DNA from: Gammaproteobacteria bacterium
GTDB taxonomy: Bacteria > Pseudomonadota > Gammaproteobacteria > Pseudomonadales > PIVM01
Length of the DNA: 64,000 bases
NCBI GenBank assembly: GCA_003353945.1
Contig: PIVM01000016.1
Location: 1-64,000 of the forward strand
Direction of reading: 5' to 3'
Under the pieces are notes generated by a model, which was given only the letters and a program-made list of their open reading frames with translations, did not search any database and was not told the origin of the DNA. This document shows positions 49,400 through 61,177 of this stretch, one piece after another. The position numbers and the translations under genes were made by a program. The first letter of the stretch is position 1; the number at the start of each line of letters is the position of its first letter.

Positions 49400-49987
49400 A
49401 TGAGCCACGATTTCGCCAAAAAGAAAAGAACCTTAAAAAAAAGGCGTCGTAAAAAGCCAACAATCCCAGCCTGGACCTGGTTACTCACTGGCCTGACTGC
49501 AGGGCTGTTCATCGCCTTTCTGGTTTACCTTGCTGAACTGGCGCCGGCAGCCCATGATGCTAATCTCACAGCACTCGCCAAACCAACAAAAGCAGAATCA
49601 ACAGCTGATCAAAAGCCCAAGCAAAAAAGCAAAGCAGCAGCAAACAAAGAACCCAAAAAACCTCGTTTTGATTTCTATACGTTACTTCCAAAGCGTGAGG
49701 TTCCTGTTCCTGACATTCCGATTGAAGAAATGGAGCCTGCGGAAAAATTCAGCTACCTACTCCAAGCCGGTTCGTTCAGACGTTATGAAGATGCGGATAA
49801 ACTGCGAGCCAAATTGATTCTGATGGGACTGGAAACCAATATCGAAACTGGCACTGGCCGTGGGGAGCAAACCTGGCACCGCATCCTGGTCGGTCCTTTC
49901 TCCTCTCGATCTAAACTGGCCAAGGCTCGTAGCGTATTAATTAACAAAGGCATCAATACCATGTTAATTAAACGCAAACTCAGCTAA
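49400..49987 (+). CDS. SPOR-domain protein (FtsN-like)
   Basis: The protein has 195 residues. A basic cytoplasmic tail (KKKRTLKKRRRKKP), one membrane helix (WTWLLTGLTAGLFIAFLVYL), a Lys/Ala-rich linker, then a C-terminal SPOR domain (FSYLLQAGSFRRYEDADKL). It should bind septal peptidoglycan and act in division like FtsN. It lies upstream of hslVU as in Pseudomonas. Confidence 0.85.
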   Translation: MSHDFAKKKRTLKKRRRKKPTIPAWTWLLTGLTAGLFIAFLVYLAELAPAAHDANLTALAKPTKAESTADQKPKQKSKAAANKEPKKPRFDFYTLLPKREVPVPDIPIEEMEPAEKFSYLLQAGSFRRYEDADKLRAKLILMGLETNIETGTGRGEQTWHRILVGPFSSRSKLAKARSVLINKGINTMLIKRKLS

Positions 49988-50033
49988 TCCATATTATCAA
50001 AAAAGTTCTCGTCGAGAGAAATACTGGCTTGGT

Positions 50034-50061
50034 CTTGAATCCCCGCTTGAAAGCCCATATA
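50034..50061 (+). promoter_or_regulatory. Sigma-32-like heat-shock promoter of hslVU
   Basis: CTTGAAT (50034-50040) and CCCATATA (50054-50061) with a 13-base spacer fit the sigma-32 pattern (CTTGAAA, about 13 to 15 bases, CCCCAT-T). The start would lie about 45 bases before hslV. Confidence 0.6.
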
Positions 50062-50113
50062 TAGGCTGTTTGTTATTTTACTCGAATTAATCCCTTTGCT
50101 TGAGGATTCTGTT

Positions 50114-50656
50114 TTGGAACAATACCGAGGCACTACCATCTTATCCGTGCGCCGTGGCAACAGCGTTGTTATTGGTGGCGACGGCCAGGTTTCGCTCGGC
50201 AATACCATTATGAAAGGTAATGCTCGCAAGGTTCGCCGCCTTTATCAGGGCAATGTGCTGGCAGGTTTCGCCGGCGGTACTGCAGACGCCTTTACCCTGT
50301 TCGAGCTGTTTGAAGCGCAACTGGAAAAATACCAGGGCCAACTGACCCGTGCTGCTGTGGAGCTGGCCAAAGCCTGGCGTACTGAACGCGCCTTGCGGCG
50401 CCTGGAAGCATTACTGGCAGTCGCCGACAAAAACACATCGCTGGTAATTACCGGTAACGGCGATGTGATTGAACCAGAAGATAATCTGATCGCCATCGGC
50501 TCTGGCGGCCCTTATGCTCAATCAGCCGCACGTGCTCTGCTCAATAATACTGAGCTTAATGCCAAAGAAATCGTTGAGAAAGGTTTGCAAATAGCGGCTG
50601 ATATTTGTATCTACACCAATCAAAATCGCACCATCGAAGAACTCAACTGTCAATAA
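50114..50656 (+). CDS. hslV: ATP-dependent protease subunit HslV
   Basis: From the TTG at 50114 the protein has 180 residues, MEQYRG then [15 protein letters not shown] ribosome site seven bases upstream decides this start. The catalytic Thr is the first of TTIL, exposed by removal of the six-residue leader. Core blocks [13 protein letters not shown] and [15 protein letters not shown] are present. It forms the proteolytic chamber with HslU. Confidence 0.95.
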   Translation: MEQYRGTTILSVRRGNSVVIGGDGQVSLGNTIMKGNARKVRRLYQGNVLAGFAGGTADAFTLFELFEAQLEKYQGQLTRAAVELAKAWRTERALRRLEALLAVADKNTSLVITGNGDVIEPEDNLIAIGSGGPYAQSAARALLNNTELNAKEIVEKGLQIAADICIYTNQNRTIEELNCQ

Positions 50657-50676
50657 GTGTTGTAAGGATAAATTGC

Positions 50677-52014
50677 ATGTCCGCCATGACCCCACGAGAA
50701 ATCGCCCACGAACTGGACAAACATATCGTCGGCCAGGACGCCGCCAAGCGTGCCGTAGCTATCGCCTTGCGCAACCGCTGGCGACGTATGCAACTTGATG
50801 AAGCCATGCGCGAAGAAATCACACCCAAAAATATCTTGATGATTGGCCCCACCGGTGTGGGCAAAACGGAAATAGCCAGACGTCTTGCCCGGCTTGCCAA
50901 TGCGCCTTTTATCAAGGTTGAGGCAACCAAGTTTACTGAAATCGGCTATGTCGGCCGCGATGTCGAGTCAATCGTCCGCGACCTAGTCGATGTATCCATC
51001 AAAATGTTGCGCGGGCAGGAAATGGACAAGGTCGAACACCGCGCCATGGATGCAGCGGAAGATCGCGTGCTCGATGCCCTCTTGCCCCCGGCAAGAACCG
51101 TCGGTGATCAACCAGAATCCGAAAAAGAATCCAATACTCGGCAGATTTTTCGAAAAAAACTACGGGAAGGCGAACTGGACGATCGTGATATTGAAATAGA
51201 GCTCAGTTCAAGCCCCATTGGAGTTGAGATAATGGCGCCTCCGGGCATGGAAGACATGACCAATCAGCTACAAAGCATGTTTTCCAACTTTTCCCAAGAC
51301 CGCAAAAAACCTCGCAAGCTGTCAGTAAAGGCAGCACTGAAAGCGCTACGTGATGAGGAAGCTGCCAAATTAATCAATGAAGAAGAACTCAAAGCCAAAG
51401 CGGTTGAAAACGCTGAACAGACTGGCATCGTCTTTCTGGACGAAATCGACAAAGTCGCCAAACGCAGCGACAGCGGCGGTATTGATGTCTCCCGCGAAGG
51501 GGTACAGCGCGATTTATTACCTTTGATAGAAGGCTGCACCGTTAGCACCAAACATGGCATGATCCGCACCGATCATATCCTTTTTATCGCTTCAGGCGCC
51601 TTTCATCTGGCCAAACCTTCGGATCTGATACCCGAACTGCAAGGTCGCCTGCCAATCCGGGTGGAACTGGATGCCCTATCGCCAGAAGACTTTCAAAGCA
51701 TACTGACTGACCCTGATCATTCACTCACTGAGCAATATATTGCCCTCTTGAACACAGAAGGCGTCGAGCTGATTTTCAATGCTGAGGGTATACGACGTAT
51801 CGCAGAAATAGCCTGGGAAGTTAACGAAAGCACCGAGAACATTGGCGCTCGCCGTCTACACACGGTATTGGAACGTTTGCTTGATGACGCCTCATTCGAA
51901 GCGGCAGATCTGGGAAGCAACACAGACAACACGCTATTAATTGACGCTGAATACGTGGATCGACAACTCAAAGACCTAGCAAAAAACGAAGACCTGAGCC
52001 GTTTTATTTTATAA
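50677..52014 (+). CDS. hslU: ATP-dependent protease ATPase subunit HslU
   Basis: From the ATG at 50677 (AAGGA upstream) the protein has 445 residues. Walker [10 protein letters not shown], Walker [10 protein letters not shown], the I-domain between them, and the C-terminal DLSRFIL tail that docks into HslV. It unfolds substrates for HslV. It starts 20 bases after hslV, in one heat-shock unit. Confidence 0.97.
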   Translation: MSAMTPREIAHELDKHIVGQDAAKRAVAIALRNRWRRMQLDEAMREEITPKNILMIGPTGVGKTEIARRLARLANAPFIKVEATKFTEIGYVGRDVESIVRDLVDVSIKMLRGQEMDKVEHRAMDAAEDRVLDALLPPARTVGDQPESEKESNTRQIFRKKLREGELDDRDIEIELSSSPIGVEIMAPPGMEDMTNQLQSMFSNFSQDRKKPRKLSVKAALKALRDEEAAKLINEEELKAKAVENAEQTGIVFLDEIDKVAKRSDSGGIDVSREGVQRDLLPLIEGCTVSTKHGMIRTDHILFIASGAFHLAKPSDLIPELQGRLPIRVELDALSPEDFQSILTDPDHSLTEQYIALLNTEGVELIFNAEGIRRIAEIAWEVNESTENIGARRLHTVLERLLDDASFEAADLGSNTDNTLLIDAEYVDRQLKDLAKNEDLSRFIL

Positions 52015-52110
52015 ACGGCCGCTGTCAGAGACGAAGTTTCGCACTGTATTGCAGACTTTTTCCACCAGCAGGTTACAATAGCCGTTCTTCGCAATGCCGG
52101 AACGAAACCC

Positions 52111-52860
52111 ATGCCAGACCAGCCAACAACACACTTTGGATACAAAACAGTCAAAACTGAAGAGAAAGAAGGCCTGGTAGCCAACGTATTTCACTCAGTT
52201 GCCAATCAATACGATCTCATGAATGACCTGATGTCTGCAGGCATTCACCGTCTCTGGAAACGTTTTACCATCGAACTCAGCGGCGTACGAAAAGGCCAGG
52301 CAGTACTGGATCTCGCCGGCGGCACCGGTGATTTGGCCGCCAAATTTGCTGCCATCGTTGGTGAACAGGGACAGGTTGTTCTTTCCGACATAAACGAATC
52401 AATGCTCAATGTGGGAAGAGATAAGCTTACCGACCACGGCGTCTGCAAGAATATTGACTACGTGCAGGCCGATGCCCAATACCTCCCTTTTCCTGATAAC
52501 AGTTTTGATTGCATTACCATCGCCTTTGGCTTGCGCAATGTCACCGATAAAGACCTGGCATTAAGGTCCATGCTAAGAGTCCTGAAACCCGGCGGACGTT
52601 TACTGATTCTGGAGTTTTCAAAACCGACCAACGAGTTACTTAGCAAATTCTATGACACTTACTCCTTTAAGGTTATTCCCAAGATAGGCAAAGTCATCAC
52701 CGGTGATGCAGACAGCTACCAATATCTAGCCGAATCCATCCGTATGCACCCAAATCAGGAAACACTCCGATTGATGATGGAAGAGGCTGGCTATTGCCGT
52801 TGCGAATACTACAATATGACCGGCGGCATTGTAGCCGTTCACAAGGGCCTCAAACCCTAG
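52111..52860 (+). CDS. ubiE: Ubiquinone/menaquinone methyltransferase UbiE
   Basis: The protein has 249 residues. [17 protein letters not shown], the SAM motif [11 protein letters not shown] and FGLRNVTD identify UbiE. It C-methylates the benzoquinol ring. First gene of ubiE-ubiJ-ubiB. Confidence 0.97.
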   Translation: MPDQPTTHFGYKTVKTEEKEGLVANVFHSVANQYDLMNDLMSAGIHRLWKRFTIELSGVRKGQAVLDLAGGTGDLAAKFAAIVGEQGQVVLSDINESMLNVGRDKLTDHGVCKNIDYVQADAQYLPFPDNSFDCITIAFGLRNVTDKDLALRSMLRVLKPGGRLLILEFSKPTNELLSKFYDTYSFKVIPKIGKVITGDADSYQYLAESIRMHPNQETLRLMMEEAGYCRCEYYNMTGGIVAVHKGLKP

Positions 52861-52902
52861 TGTTCCAACGAAAGCCTTCTTCTAACCAGGAACTGCGGGT
52901 AA

Positions 52903-53538
52903 ATGAACTCTCCTATTGAACCCACCTTGCAAGTTGCCGCGTTGGGAGCACTGGAAAATGCTATACAGCTTGCCTTGCATTTAGATCCGGGTTCCGCGCA
53001 AAGCCTGCAAGCACTGGGCGAAAGTGTTTTCCTGATTCGCTGTACTGAACCTGAACTGGATGTATTCGTCCATATTCAAGACGGCCAGATCTACCTGCAC
53101 AGTTTATGGGAAAGCAAAATAACAACCACACTAAGCGGACCTGCCTCTGAATATGCCTCTTTGCTAAACACTGAAGATCGCGGGTCAGCATTGGTCAACA
53201 GCGGTCTTTCTATGCAAGGCGACAGCGCCGCCCTGATAACCCTGCAAGATATTCTCAGCACGCTGGAACTGGACTGGGAAGGTCAGCTTGCCAAATTACT
53301 CGGCAATACCCCAGCACACTTTCTCGGCCAAACAGGTCGCCAGCTGGCCAGCTTGGGACAACAGGCCCGGACCACGCTCCTGCGATACCTCGAAGAATAC
53401 TTGCTTGAGGAAGCACGCTTACTGCCAACAAGGCAGGAAGTAGCGGTTTTTACTGACGATGTAGGACAACTTGACAGAGATGTTGACCGCCTAAACAGAC
53501 ACATCGAAAAACTGAAAAAAAGCATAAAAAACATCTGA
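52903..53538 (+). CDS. ubiJ: Ubiquinone biosynthesis accessory factor UbiJ
   Basis: The protein has 211 residues. An SCP2-type lipid-binding domain (about 15-120, with the typical L.G...Y..L pattern) and a C-terminal coiled coil ([19 protein letters not shown]). UbiJ scaffolds the soluble Ubi complex and binds lipid intermediates. It lies between ubiE and ubiB, as is usual. Confidence 0.9.
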   Translation: MNSPIEPTLQVAALGALENAIQLALHLDPGSAQSLQALGESVFLIRCTEPELDVFVHIQDGQIYLHSLWESKITTTLSGPASEYASLLNTEDRGSALVNSGLSMQGDSAALITLQDILSTLELDWEGQLAKLLGNTPAHFLGQTGRQLASLGQQARTTLLRYLEEYLLEEARLLPTRQEVAVFTDDVGQLDRDVDRLNRHIEKLKKSIKNI

Positions 53539-53557
53539 CTATAGGAATTCAATTAAC

Positions 53558-55201
53558 GTGTCACGCCTGCTGCGTCTAATCAAAATCATTACGGTGATTC
53601 TAAAATACAGATTGGACAGATTGATCGATCCCACTTCCTTACCCTGGCCCTTGCGGATACTTTTCAGGTTATCACCCTCGCATTGGCTGTCAGAGCCATC
53701 AGAACCGGCGGGTAAACGAGTCCGACTGGCTTTGGAAGAACTGGGGCCAATATTCATCAAATTTGGACAGATGCTATCAACACGAAGGGATTTGCTCACC
53801 ACCGACATTGCAGAGGAACTAGCCCAGTTACAGGACAACGTACCGCCCTTCAGTGAGCAGCAAGCAATCAACATTATCGAGTCCGCATTAAAACAACCTA
53901 TCGATTCCTTATTTGAGACTTTCGACGTAGAACCCATGGCTTCGGCCTCCGTTGCCCAGGTCCATGCCGCAACCTTACCTGACGGCAAACAGGCGGTCGT
54001 CAAAGTTATCCGCCCCGGTATTGAAAAGATTATCGCCGTCGATATTGCATTGATGTTCACTCTAGCCAGAATACTGCAACGCTATTTTCCTGACGGCAGA
54101 CGTCTACGACCAGTGGAAGTTGTCAGCGACTACCAACATACCATTTTTGATGAACTCGACTTGCTACGCGAAGCGGCCAGTACCTCTCAGTTGCGACGCA
54201 ATTTCATCGATTCAGACTTGCTGTATGTACCAGAGGTCTATTGGGACTACACCAACACTAACGTTTTTGTTATGGAACGCATTGAAGGCGTCCCCGTTAC
54301 CGATGTTGCCACATTGGAAGCACAGAACACGAATATGAAAAAACTGGCTGAGCGCGGTGTGCAGATATTTTTCACGCAGGTATTTCGCGACAGTTTTTTT
54401 CATGCCGATATGCACCCTGGCAATGTCTTTGTCTCTATAGAAAACCCGGATGAACCCAGCTATATTGCCATTGATTGCGCCATTATCGGCAGCCTGAGTG
54501 AATTCGATCTGTATTATCTGGCCCGAAATTTACTTGCCATATTTCACCGTGACTACCGCCTGGTCGCTGAACTGCACGTCGAATGCGGCTGGGTACCGGC
54601 CGATACACCCGTCACTGAATTCGAAGCCACTATCCGTACTGTGTGTGAGCCCATATTTGAAAAACCATTGGGGGAAATATCCTTCGCAAAACTGCTGATT
54701 CATTTGTTTCAAACAGCAGCACGATTCAACATGCAGGTACAACCCTCGCTGGTATTGCTACAAAAAACCTTGCTGAATATCGAAGGGCTGGGAAGACAAC
54801 TCTATCCTGAACTGGATCTTTGGAATACAGCCAAACCTTTTCTAGAAGATTGGCTTAGAGAGCGTTATTCGCCAACGTCCGTGCTCAAGCAGCTTAAAAA
54901 ATACGCACCAGGATGGCTAGAACAACTCCCACATTTACCCGACAGAGTGTTCGAAAATCTGGTTGAAGGCGGACCGTCAGGCCCCCAACAAAAAAACCAA
55001 CTGCAGCAACTCGACCACGTGCAGGAACAATTGGACACTTACCGGCGCCGACAGCAAAGTCTCGGTTGGGCGTTTGCCCTATTGCTCGTGGCAGCGCTCG
55101 CAGGCACAGGGAGTGACAATTTCGTCATAATCGAGCAGATCCCCCCCTACAGCTGGCTACTGGCAGGTGCCGCCGTTACATTACTGGTGTTCCGGCGCTA
55201 G
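53558..55201 (+). CDS. ubiB: Ubiquinone biosynthesis kinase-like protein UbiB
   Basis: The protein has 547 residues, starting at GTG 53558. The ADCK/UbiB KxGQ motif ([10 protein letters not shown]), the Ala-rich ASVAQVHAA loop and HADMHPGN identify the atypical kinase family. Two C-terminal membrane helices follow. It is an ATPase needed for ubiquinone synthesis. Confidence 0.96.
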   Translation: MSRLLRLIKIITVILKYRLDRLIDPTSLPWPLRILFRLSPSHWLSEPSEPAGKRVRLALEELGPIFIKFGQMLSTRRDLLTTDIAEELAQLQDNVPPFSEQQAINIIESALKQPIDSLFETFDVEPMASASVAQVHAATLPDGKQAVVKVIRPGIEKIIAVDIALMFTLARILQRYFPDGRRLRPVEVVSDYQHTIFDELDLLREAASTSQLRRNFIDSDLLYVPEVYWDYTNTNVFVMERIEGVPVTDVATLEAQNTNMKKLAERGVQIFFTQVFRDSFFHADMHPGNVFVSIENPDEPSYIAIDCAIIGSLSEFDLYYLARNLLAIFHRDYRLVAELHVECGWVPADTPVTEFEATIRTVCEPIFEKPLGEISFAKLLIHLFQTAARFNMQVQPSLVLLQKTLLNIEGLGRQLYPELDLWNTAKPFLEDWLRERYSPTSVLKQLKKYAPGWLEQLPHLPDRVFENLVEGGPSGPQQKNQLQQLDHVQEQLDTYRRRQQSLGWAFALLLVAALAGTGSDNFVIIEQIPPYSWLLAGAAVTLLVFRR

Positions 55202-55243
55202 CCCCTATGTCATAATTGCGGCACTAATGAATCAAATTACTAC

Positions 55244-55669
55244 ATGAACTTTAATGACATGAGCAAAAATACCCTTACACAAAATACCGATTTCCTTCAA
55301 GCCATTCGCTGGACTGACGATGGTCTCGTCCCTGCGATCGCACAAGATCACGAAACGGGTGAGATCCTGATGATGGCCTGGATGAACTCGGAATCACTTA
55401 CTCTGACGGTGCAGGAACAGCGCGCCATCTACTGGTCACGTTCACGACAAAAACTCTGGCGCAAGGGAGAGGAATCCGGCCACGTACAGCAAATCAGGGA
55501 AATTCGCCTTGATTGCGATAACGACGTACTTTTGTTACGCGTTGAACAAATCGGCGGTATCGCTTGTCACACGGGTCGACGCAGCTGTTTTTATCAGCGA
55601 CTAGACCAACAGCAATGGCAGGCCGTAGATCCGATTATCAAAAACCCGGACGACATTTACTCAAAGTAA
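55244..55669 (+). CDS. hisI: Phosphoribosyl-AMP cyclohydrolase HisI
   Basis: The protein has 141 residues. Zinc- and metal-binding parts [25 protein letters not shown] and [12 protein letters not shown] are present. It opens the purine ring of PR-AMP in histidine synthesis. The start at 55244 has no clear ribosome site; an ATG at 55259 is an alternative. Its stop overlaps the hisE start as TAATG. Confidence 0.95.
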   Translation: MNFNDMSKNTLTQNTDFLQAIRWTDDGLVPAIAQDHETGEILMMAWMNSESLTLTVQEQRAIYWSRSRQKLWRKGEESGHVQQIREIRLDCDNDVLLLRVEQIGGIACHTGRRSCFYQRLDQQQWQAVDPIIKNPDDIYSK

Positions 55670-56001
55670 TGAATGACGTATTGCAACAATTAACATCGGT
55701 ACTGGAGCAGCGAAAATCGGCTGCACCGGATCAATCCTATGTCGCAAGCCTTCATGAGAAGGGATTAAACAAGATCCTAGAAAAACTGGGCGAAGAATGT
55801 GTTGAAACCATTTTAGCGGCCAAGGATGCCCAACTTAGCGGCAACAAACAGGATTTGATATATGAAACTGCTGACCTGTGGTTTCATAGCCTGGTGATGC
55901 TCTCACATCTGGACGAATCCGCCGACAGTGTATTAAATGAACTGCGAAGGCGGTTTGATCTATCAGGTTTGGACGAAAAGGCGTCTCGTTCCAAATCTTA
56001 A
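55669..56001 (+). CDS. hisE: Phosphoribosyl-ATP pyrophosphatase HisE
   Basis: The protein has 110 residues with [14 protein letters not shown] and [12 protein letters not shown], the MazG-like metal-binding helices. It hydrolyses PR-ATP to PR-AMP. HisI and HisE are separate here; in enterobacteria they are fused. The one-base overlap with hisI suggests coupled translation. Confidence 0.95.
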   Translation: MNDVLQQLTSVLEQRKSAAPDQSYVASLHEKGLNKILEKLGEECVETILAAKDAQLSGNKQDLIYETADLWFHSLVMLSHLDESADSVLNELRRRFDLSGLDEKASRSKS

Positions 56002-56022
56002 TAATATTGCAGGAGAAAAAAA

Positions 56023-56265
56023 ATGGGCTTTGGCATTAAAGAATTACTCGTTGTATTAGTTATCGTTTTATTATTGTTTGGCACTAAAAAGTTGAAAAGT
56101 ATCGGCAGTGACTTGGGTGGCGCCATCAAGGGCTTTAAAAAATCAGTCACCGACGAAGATGCTGCTGCTGAAGAACAGGAAACAGCCAAACTAGAAGAGA
56201 AGGATGTGACTGCTGAAGGTGCTACCATCGATGCCAAGGCAGAAAAGGCTGAAGAAAAATCCTGA
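56023..56265 (+). CDS. tatA: Sec-independent translocase TatA
   Basis: The protein has 80 residues. N-terminal membrane helix ([19 protein letters not shown]) with FGTKKL, an amphipathic helix and an acidic tail. It forms the pore of the twin-arginine system. AGGAG precedes the start. Confidence 0.95.
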   Translation: MGFGIKELLVVLVIVLLLFGTKKLKSIGSDLGGAIKGFKKSVTDEDAAAEEQETAKLEEKDVTAEGATIDAKAEKAEEKS

Positions 56266-56277
56266 TAGAAACCTATT

Positions 56278-56601
56278 ATGTTTGATATCGGTTTTGCAGA
56301 ACTGCTACTGATCACTGTTGTTGGCTTGCTAGTATTAGGCCCAGATAAGCTACCGGGCGCCATTCGCACAGCCAGCCTTTGGATTGGCAAATTCAAACGC
56401 AGCCTCAATCAAATCAAGGAGGAGATTGAGCGCGAAGTCGGTGTCGATGACATCCGACAGCAACTCCACAATGACTCCGTACTCAAAGAACTCGAAGAGA
56501 CCAAATCACGCATGGAAGCACTTCGCAGCGATCTGCACGGCATTGATGAAAGTATCCACGAGGCCACCGAAAAACAGGAAACCTCAAAACATCATGAGTG
56601 A
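56278..56601 (+). CDS. tatB: Sec-independent translocase TatB
   Basis: The protein has 107 residues. [19 protein letters not shown] then [12 protein letters not shown] is the TatB start, followed by a long amphipathic helix. It binds the signal peptide with TatC. Its stop overlaps the tatC start by eight bases. Confidence 0.95.
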   Translation: MFDIGFAELLLITVVGLLVLGPDKLPGAIRTASLWIGKFKRSLNQIKEEIEREVGVDDIRQQLHNDSVLKELEETKSRMEALRSDLHGIDESIHEATEKQETSKHHE

Positions 56602-57337
56602 AGAACCTGCCCAGGAAGATACGCCTCAGCCTCTCGTCAGCCATTTGGTCGAATTGCGTAACCGGCTAATTCGCAGCATCCTGGCAGTTTTAGTTATTTT
56701 TTTAGGGCTGTTTTATTTTGCTAATGACATCTATGTGTTTGTCTCCGAACCACTGAGGCGTTTCCTGCCGGAAGGCACCAGTATGATAGCAACCGAAGTG
56801 GCTTCTCCATTTCTTACACCTTTTAAACTGACCTTCGTTGCCGCTGTATTTGTTGCCGTCCCCTATATTCTGCACCATGCTTGGGCTTTTATTGCACCAG
56901 GGATGTACCAACACGAAAAGAAAATCGCCTTCCCGGTGTTAATTTCCAGCATCATTCTATTTTATGCCGGCATCGCCTTTGCCTATTTTGCCGTCTTCCC
57001 AGTGATGTTCGGATTTCTTAGCGCCACCGGACCAGAAGGTATTGCCTATACACCGGATATCGCTCGTTATCTGGATGTCGTGCTGAAACTCTTTTTTGCC
57101 TTTGGTATCGCGTTTGAGGTACCCATAGCAACCGTACTGCTGATTGCAACAGGAGCCACTACACCACAAAGTCTGGCTCAAAAACGGCCCTATATAATTG
57201 TTGGGTGTTTCGTTTTTGGCATGTTGTTAACACCACCTGATCCCATTTCCCAATGCCTGATGGCAATCCCGATGTGGCTATTATTTGAAATTGGCGTGGC
57301 CTGCGGCAGGCTCGTACACAAAGAAGAGAGCGATTGA
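56594..57337 (+). CDS. tatC: Sec-independent translocase TatC
   Basis: The protein has 247 residues from the ATG at 56594. It has [13 protein letters not shown] and six predicted membrane helices. It is the core receptor of the twin-arginine translocase. It completes tatABC. Confidence 0.95.
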   Translation: MSEEPAQEDTPQPLVSHLVELRNRLIRSILAVLVIFLGLFYFANDIYVFVSEPLRRFLPEGTSMIATEVASPFLTPFKLTFVAAVFVAVPYILHHAWAFIAPGMYQHEKKIAFPVLISSIILFYAGIAFAYFAVFPVMFGFLSATGPEGIAYTPDIARYLDVVLKLFFAFGIAFEVPIATVLLIATGATTPQSLAQKRPYIIVGCFVFGMLLTPPDPISQCLMAIPMWLLFEIGVACGRLVHKEESD

Positions 57338-57397
57338 CATTGATTTCATTGCCGTTCGGGTTACAATGCTATACGAACAGCGGCTATAGTGACGATT

Positions 57398-57604
57398 ATG
57401 AGCATCACCGAACTGGAAGAACAGCGCGCCAAATTAAAAGACCTCCGCGTCGAGCATCGTGAGCTTGATGGCGAGATCGGAGAACTTTCCCAAAACCCTT
57501 ATATAGACCACTTGCATTTGCGCCGCATGAAAAAACGCAAATTACTGCTGAAAGAAATGATTGTTAAAATGGAAAGCGGTTTAATTCCAGATTTAAACGC
57601 CTAA
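57398..57604 (+). CDS. YdcH-like DUF465 protein
   Basis: The protein has 68 residues from the ATG at 57398, which is preferred over the GTG three codons earlier. It looks like a helical hairpin, with HRELDGEIGEL and LRRMKKRKLLLKEM, typical of DUF465/YdcH. Function unknown. It converges with dtd. Confidence 0.8.
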   Translation: MSITELEEQRAKLKDLRVEHRELDGEIGELSQNPYIDHLHLRRMKKRKLLLKEMIVKMESGLIPDLNA

Positions 57605-57652
57605 CAGGCCCGATCTCCCTTAATCTGCATTGCCAACATGCAGCTTATCCTG

Positions 57653-58090
57653 TCACACGTCCAACAAAAACGTCACCGGCCCATCATTGACTAGATGCAC
57701 TTGCATATTAGCGGCAAATTCACCACTCGCAACATCTGTATATGCCTGCTGGGCCTGTGCGAGCAGATAGTCGTAAAGTCGTTCCGCTTCTTGAGGTGAG
57801 GCAGCGCAAGAAAAGCCGGGGCGCAGCCCCTTTCGCGTATCTGCCGCAAGAGTAAACTGAGATACAAGCAATAATCCACCGGTGACTTGCTGTACATTGC
57901 AATTCATCTTGCCTTCAACATCAGCAAACACACGATAATGTAACAATTTATGCAGAAGTTTGTCAGCGTGAGATTCCTGATCGTCCTTTTCCACTGCCAC
58001 AAACACGAGTAACCCCTGCTTAATCGAACCGATCGTACTACCGGCCACCTCGACCCTGGCTTCTTTTACTCTCTGAATCAAAGCTCGCAC
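57653..58090 (-). CDS. dtd: D-aminoacyl-tRNA deacylase
   Basis: The protein has 145 residues, starting at GTG 58090. The SQFTLAAD and NDGPVTF motifs form the active site. It removes D-amino acids from tRNA. It lies 38 bases after pip. Confidence 0.95.
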   Translation of the reverse strand: MRALIQRVKEARVEVAGSTIGSIKQGLLVFVAVEKDDQESHADKLLHKLLHYRVFADVEGKMNCNVQQVTGGLLLVSQFTLAADTRKGLRPGFSCAASPQEAERLYDYLLAQAQQAYTDVASGEFAANMQVHLVNDGPVTFLLDV

Positions 58091-58128
58091 AGACTGCCTC
58101 TTTAGACTCGCATTAATTCACAGCTCGC

Positions 58129-59091
58129 TTATCCAATCTCCGAGTCAAAGCGTCGAGCCATCTCACGTGTAGCACGCACCAAGGCGTCTACAATGCCCGG
58201 CTCTGAGGAAGCATGCCCTGCGTCTCGAACGATATTTAACTGCGCATCGTGCCACACATGGTGCAATTGCACCGCATTATCCAATGGGCAGATCATATCG
58301 TAGCGCCCATGTACAATAATGCCCGGGATTCCTTCAAGTCGGTGCGCCTGATCAATCAACTGATTTTCTGCCAAAAACGCACTATTTCGAAAATAATGCG
58401 TTTCAATCAGTGCTAACGCAGTGGCTGTATGAGGCTCCATAAAATGTTCCACAATACTGTGGCAGGGCCGCAAGGTGGCACAATGCGCCTCCCATAACGA
58501 CCATGCTTTTGCAGCAGCCATTCTCACCAACTCATTATCACCTGTTAAACGCGCGTAGTAAGCACCTATAAAATCATCTCTCTCGGAAACAGGAATGGGA
58601 TGACAGTAGTCCTCCCAGTATTCGGGGAAAATACGACTGGCACCCTCCTGGTAGAACCAATGAAAATCCGTTTTACGGCACAGGAAGATCCCTCGCAAAA
58701 TAAGCCCCATCACCTTGTCGGTGTGGGTTTGCGCATACAACAAGCTCAGCGTAGAACCCCAGGAACCGCCAAAAAGCAACCAACGTTTAATCTTGAAATA
58801 CTTGCGAATTTTCTCAATATCAGCAACCAGATCCGACGATGTATTATCAGACAGCTCTGCATGCGGTGTTGCGCGCCCTGCACCACGCTGGTCAAAAAGG
58901 ATAATTCGGTATTTTTCTGGATCAAAAAAACAGCGATCCCTACAGGAACAGCCCGCTCCAGGACCGCCGTGTACAAACAGTATCGGAATACCCTTGGGGT
59001 TTCCGCACTCCTCTATATATAGCTCGTGAGGGCCGCCGACCGATAAACGGTGCTCTGCGTAAGGCTTGATATCAGGATATAAAATCAGCAT
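58129..59091 (-). CDS. pip: Proline iminopeptidase
   Basis: From the ATG at 59091 the protein has 320 residues; a TTG ten codons earlier is possible. It is an alpha/beta hydrolase with the oxyanion HGGPGAG and nucleophile GGSWGST, and GRYDMICP and a late AGH for the Asp and His. It releases N-terminal proline. It is in the same order next to dtd in Pseudomonas. Confidence 0.93.
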   Translation of the reverse strand: MLILYPDIKPYAEHRLSVGGPHELYIEECGNPKGIPILFVHGGPGAGCSCRDRCFFDPEKYRIILFDQRGAGRATPHAELSDNTSSDLVADIEKIRKYFKIKRWLLFGGSWGSTLSLLYAQTHTDKVMGLILRGIFLCRKTDFHWFYQEGASRIFPEYWEDYCHPIPVSERDDFIGAYYARLTGDNELVRMAAAKAWSLWEAHCATLRPCHSIVEHFMEPHTATALALIETHYFRNSAFLAENQLIDQAHRLEGIPGIIVHGRYDMICPLDNAVQLHHVWHDAQLNIVRDAGHASSEPGIVDALVRATREMARRFDSEIG

Positions 59092-59187
59092 CGTTGCTTG
59101 TCCCTCGCCACACTGGATCAAACTTTATAAGGATCAACTCTGATAAGCCTATACCTCGACCCGAATCTGCGCCAGAACAATTTGTCC

Positions 59188-61014
59188 TTAAGCGGAGGCT
59201 GACTTGCTTCTACCTGCTCGTTTACGCTCGATATCAGTCAGCAGCTTTTTACGTAGCCGTATGTGACTAGGCGTCACTTCCACCAGCTCATCTTCTTCAA
59301 TAAACTCCAGGGCCTGCTCCAGACTGTGTTTGATCGGTGGGCTTAGCGTCAGCGCCTCATCCATTCCCGATGCCCTAATATTGTTCAACTGTTTGGCCTT
59401 CGTTGGATTGACACTCAGGTCATTACCTCTCGAGTGAACCCCCATTATTTGCCCTTCGTATATATCCAAACCATGACCAACAAAAAGGCGCCCCCTGTCC
59501 TGCAGCGTGAATAACGCATAAGCCAGGGTTTTTCCTTTCGCCATGGAAACCAGCACACCGTTCTGACGACGGGCTGTCTCTCCAGCCTTAACCGGGCCAT
59601 AATGGTCAAAAATACTCGTCATAATCCCTGACCCTGAGGTCATCGTTAGAAATTGGGAACGGAATCCAATCAAACCGCGCGATGGCACGATAAACTCCAG
59701 CTTTACCCGACCCTTACCATCGGGCTGCATATTGACAAGCTCAGCCTTGCGCAGGCCGAGCTCCTCCATCACTGAGCCCTGATGCTGATCCTCAACATCA
59801 ATCACCACCTGCTCAAAAGGCTCCTGCAACTGACCATCGACCAGCTTTTGAATCACTTCTGGGCGGGACACTCCAAGCTCATAACCTTCCCGGCGCATCG
59901 TTTCAATTAACACAGAGAGATGTAACTCCCCTCGACCGGAAACCCGAAACTTATCGACGCTATCGCCCTGTTCAACGCGCAATGCCACATTATGGATCAA
60001 TTCCTGTTCCAATCGCTCTTTGATATTGCGTGACGTGACAAATTTGCCATCCTGACCCGCAAAGGGAGAATCATTGACCTGAAAGGTCATGCTAACGGTG
60101 GGCTCATCTACACTGAGCGCTGGCAATGCATCAATCGTCAGTGGGTCACACAGCGTGTCTGAAATATTCAATCCACTAACACCTGTAATACAGACAATAT
60201 CGCCAGCACTTGCTTGATCTATCTCTATCCGCTCCAAACCGTGATAACCCATTACTTGAAGCACACGGGCCTTACGCTCACCGCCTTCGCGACCCACAAC
60301 AATAACCGAATCCCCGGATTTGAGTTTTCCCCGCGTGATCCGACCCACGCCAATGACACCCACATAGCTGTTGTAATCGAGTGCTGAAATCTGCATCTGT
60401 AATGATCCTGCATCATCGACCACCGGCACTGGCACCTTATCGATAATCATCTCCAGCAACGCTGTCATATCGGTGCCCAGCTGATCCTCTTCCAGTCCAG
60501 CCACACCGTTCAGGGCCGATGCGTATATCACTGGAAAGTCCAGCTGCTCCTCACTAGCCCCAAGACGATCAAACAAGTCAAACACCTGGTCCACCGCCCA
60601 ATGAGGGCGCGCACCAGGGCGATCAACCTTGTTGACGACAACAATGGGATGCAAACCCTGCTCAAATGCCTTTTGTGTGACAAAGCGGGTTTGCGGCATG
60701 GGACCTTCAACGGCATCAACCAGCAGAAGCACCGAATCCACCATCGACAACACTCTTTCGACCTCACCACCAAAATCCGCATGTCCTGGCGTATCCACAA
60801 TATTGATACGATAGCCATTCCATTTAATGGAGGTGTTCTTAGCCAGGATAGTGATACCACGCTCACGCTCCTGATCATTAGAGTCCATGATGCGCTCGGT
60901 TCCCTGATCCTTGCGCTCTAAAGTACCCGACTGCTGCAACAACTTGTCGACCAGCGTGGTTTTTCCGTGGTCAACATGGGCGATAATGGCAATATTTCGT
61001 AACTTCTCTATCAC
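59188..61014 (-). CDS. typA: Translational GTPase TypA/BipA
   Basis: From GTG at 61014 (MIEKLRN; AGGT upstream) the protein has 608 residues. G motifs [18 protein letters not shown] and NKVDRPGA are intact, followed by domain II, EF-G-like domains and the BipA C-terminus. It binds ribosomes during stress and cold. An upstream in-frame extension to 61068 is not supported. Confidence 0.96.
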   Translation of the reverse strand: MIEKLRNIAIIAHVDHGKTTLVDKLLQQSGTLERKDQGTERIMDSNDQERERGITILAKNTSIKWNGYRINIVDTPGHADFGGEVERVLSMVDSVLLLVDAVEGPMPQTRFVTQKAFEQGLHPIVVVNKVDRPGARPHWAVDQVFDLFDRLGASEEQLDFPVIYASALNGVAGLEEDQLGTDMTALLEMIIDKVPVPVVDDAGSLQMQISALDYNSYVGVIGVGRITRGKLKSGDSVIVVGREGGERKARVLQVMGYHGLERIEIDQASAGDIVCITGVSGLNISDTLCDPLTIDALPALSVDEPTVSMTFQVNDSPFAGQDGKFVTSRNIKERLEQELIHNVALRVEQGDSVDKFRVSGRGELHLSVLIETMRREGYELGVSRPEVIQKLVDGQLQEPFEQVVIDVEDQHQGSVMEELGLRKAELVNMQPDGKGRVKLEFIVPSRGLIGFRSQFLTMTSGSGIMTSIFDHYGPVKAGETARRQNGVLVSMAKGKTLAYALFTLQDRGRLFVGHGLDIYEGQIMGVHSRGNDLSVNPTKAKQLNNIRASGMDEALTLSPPIKHSLEQALEFIEEDELVEVTPSHIRLRKKLLTDIERKRAGRSKSASA

Positions 61015-61059
61015 TGTAAAATACCTGAAATGGTCAATTCTGGGGCAAAACGGGCGCGC

Positions 61060-61065
61060 ATTATA
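61060..61065 (-). promoter_or_regulatory. Candidate -10 box of typA
   Basis: TATAAT on the minus strand lies 46 bases before the typA start; no strong -35 is seen. Nearby ATCGG (61089-61093) and CCGAT (61100-61104) form a short inverted repeat in the divergent region. Confidence 0.4.
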
Positions 61066-61177
61066 CACTAGTGTCCGATAACTTGCAGATCGGATATCGC
61101 CGATACGGTTTTAATCTTTCCGTTTATCAGTACAATGTGCCACGCGGGCGGAGTGATACCACAATACAGGAAACCCT

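Noticed and set aside
49281..49463. Minus-strand frame encoding repeated VLGA units
   Set aside because: The glycine-rich run is a product of the 12-bp repeat, there is no good start or ribosome site, and it overlaps the SPOR gene.
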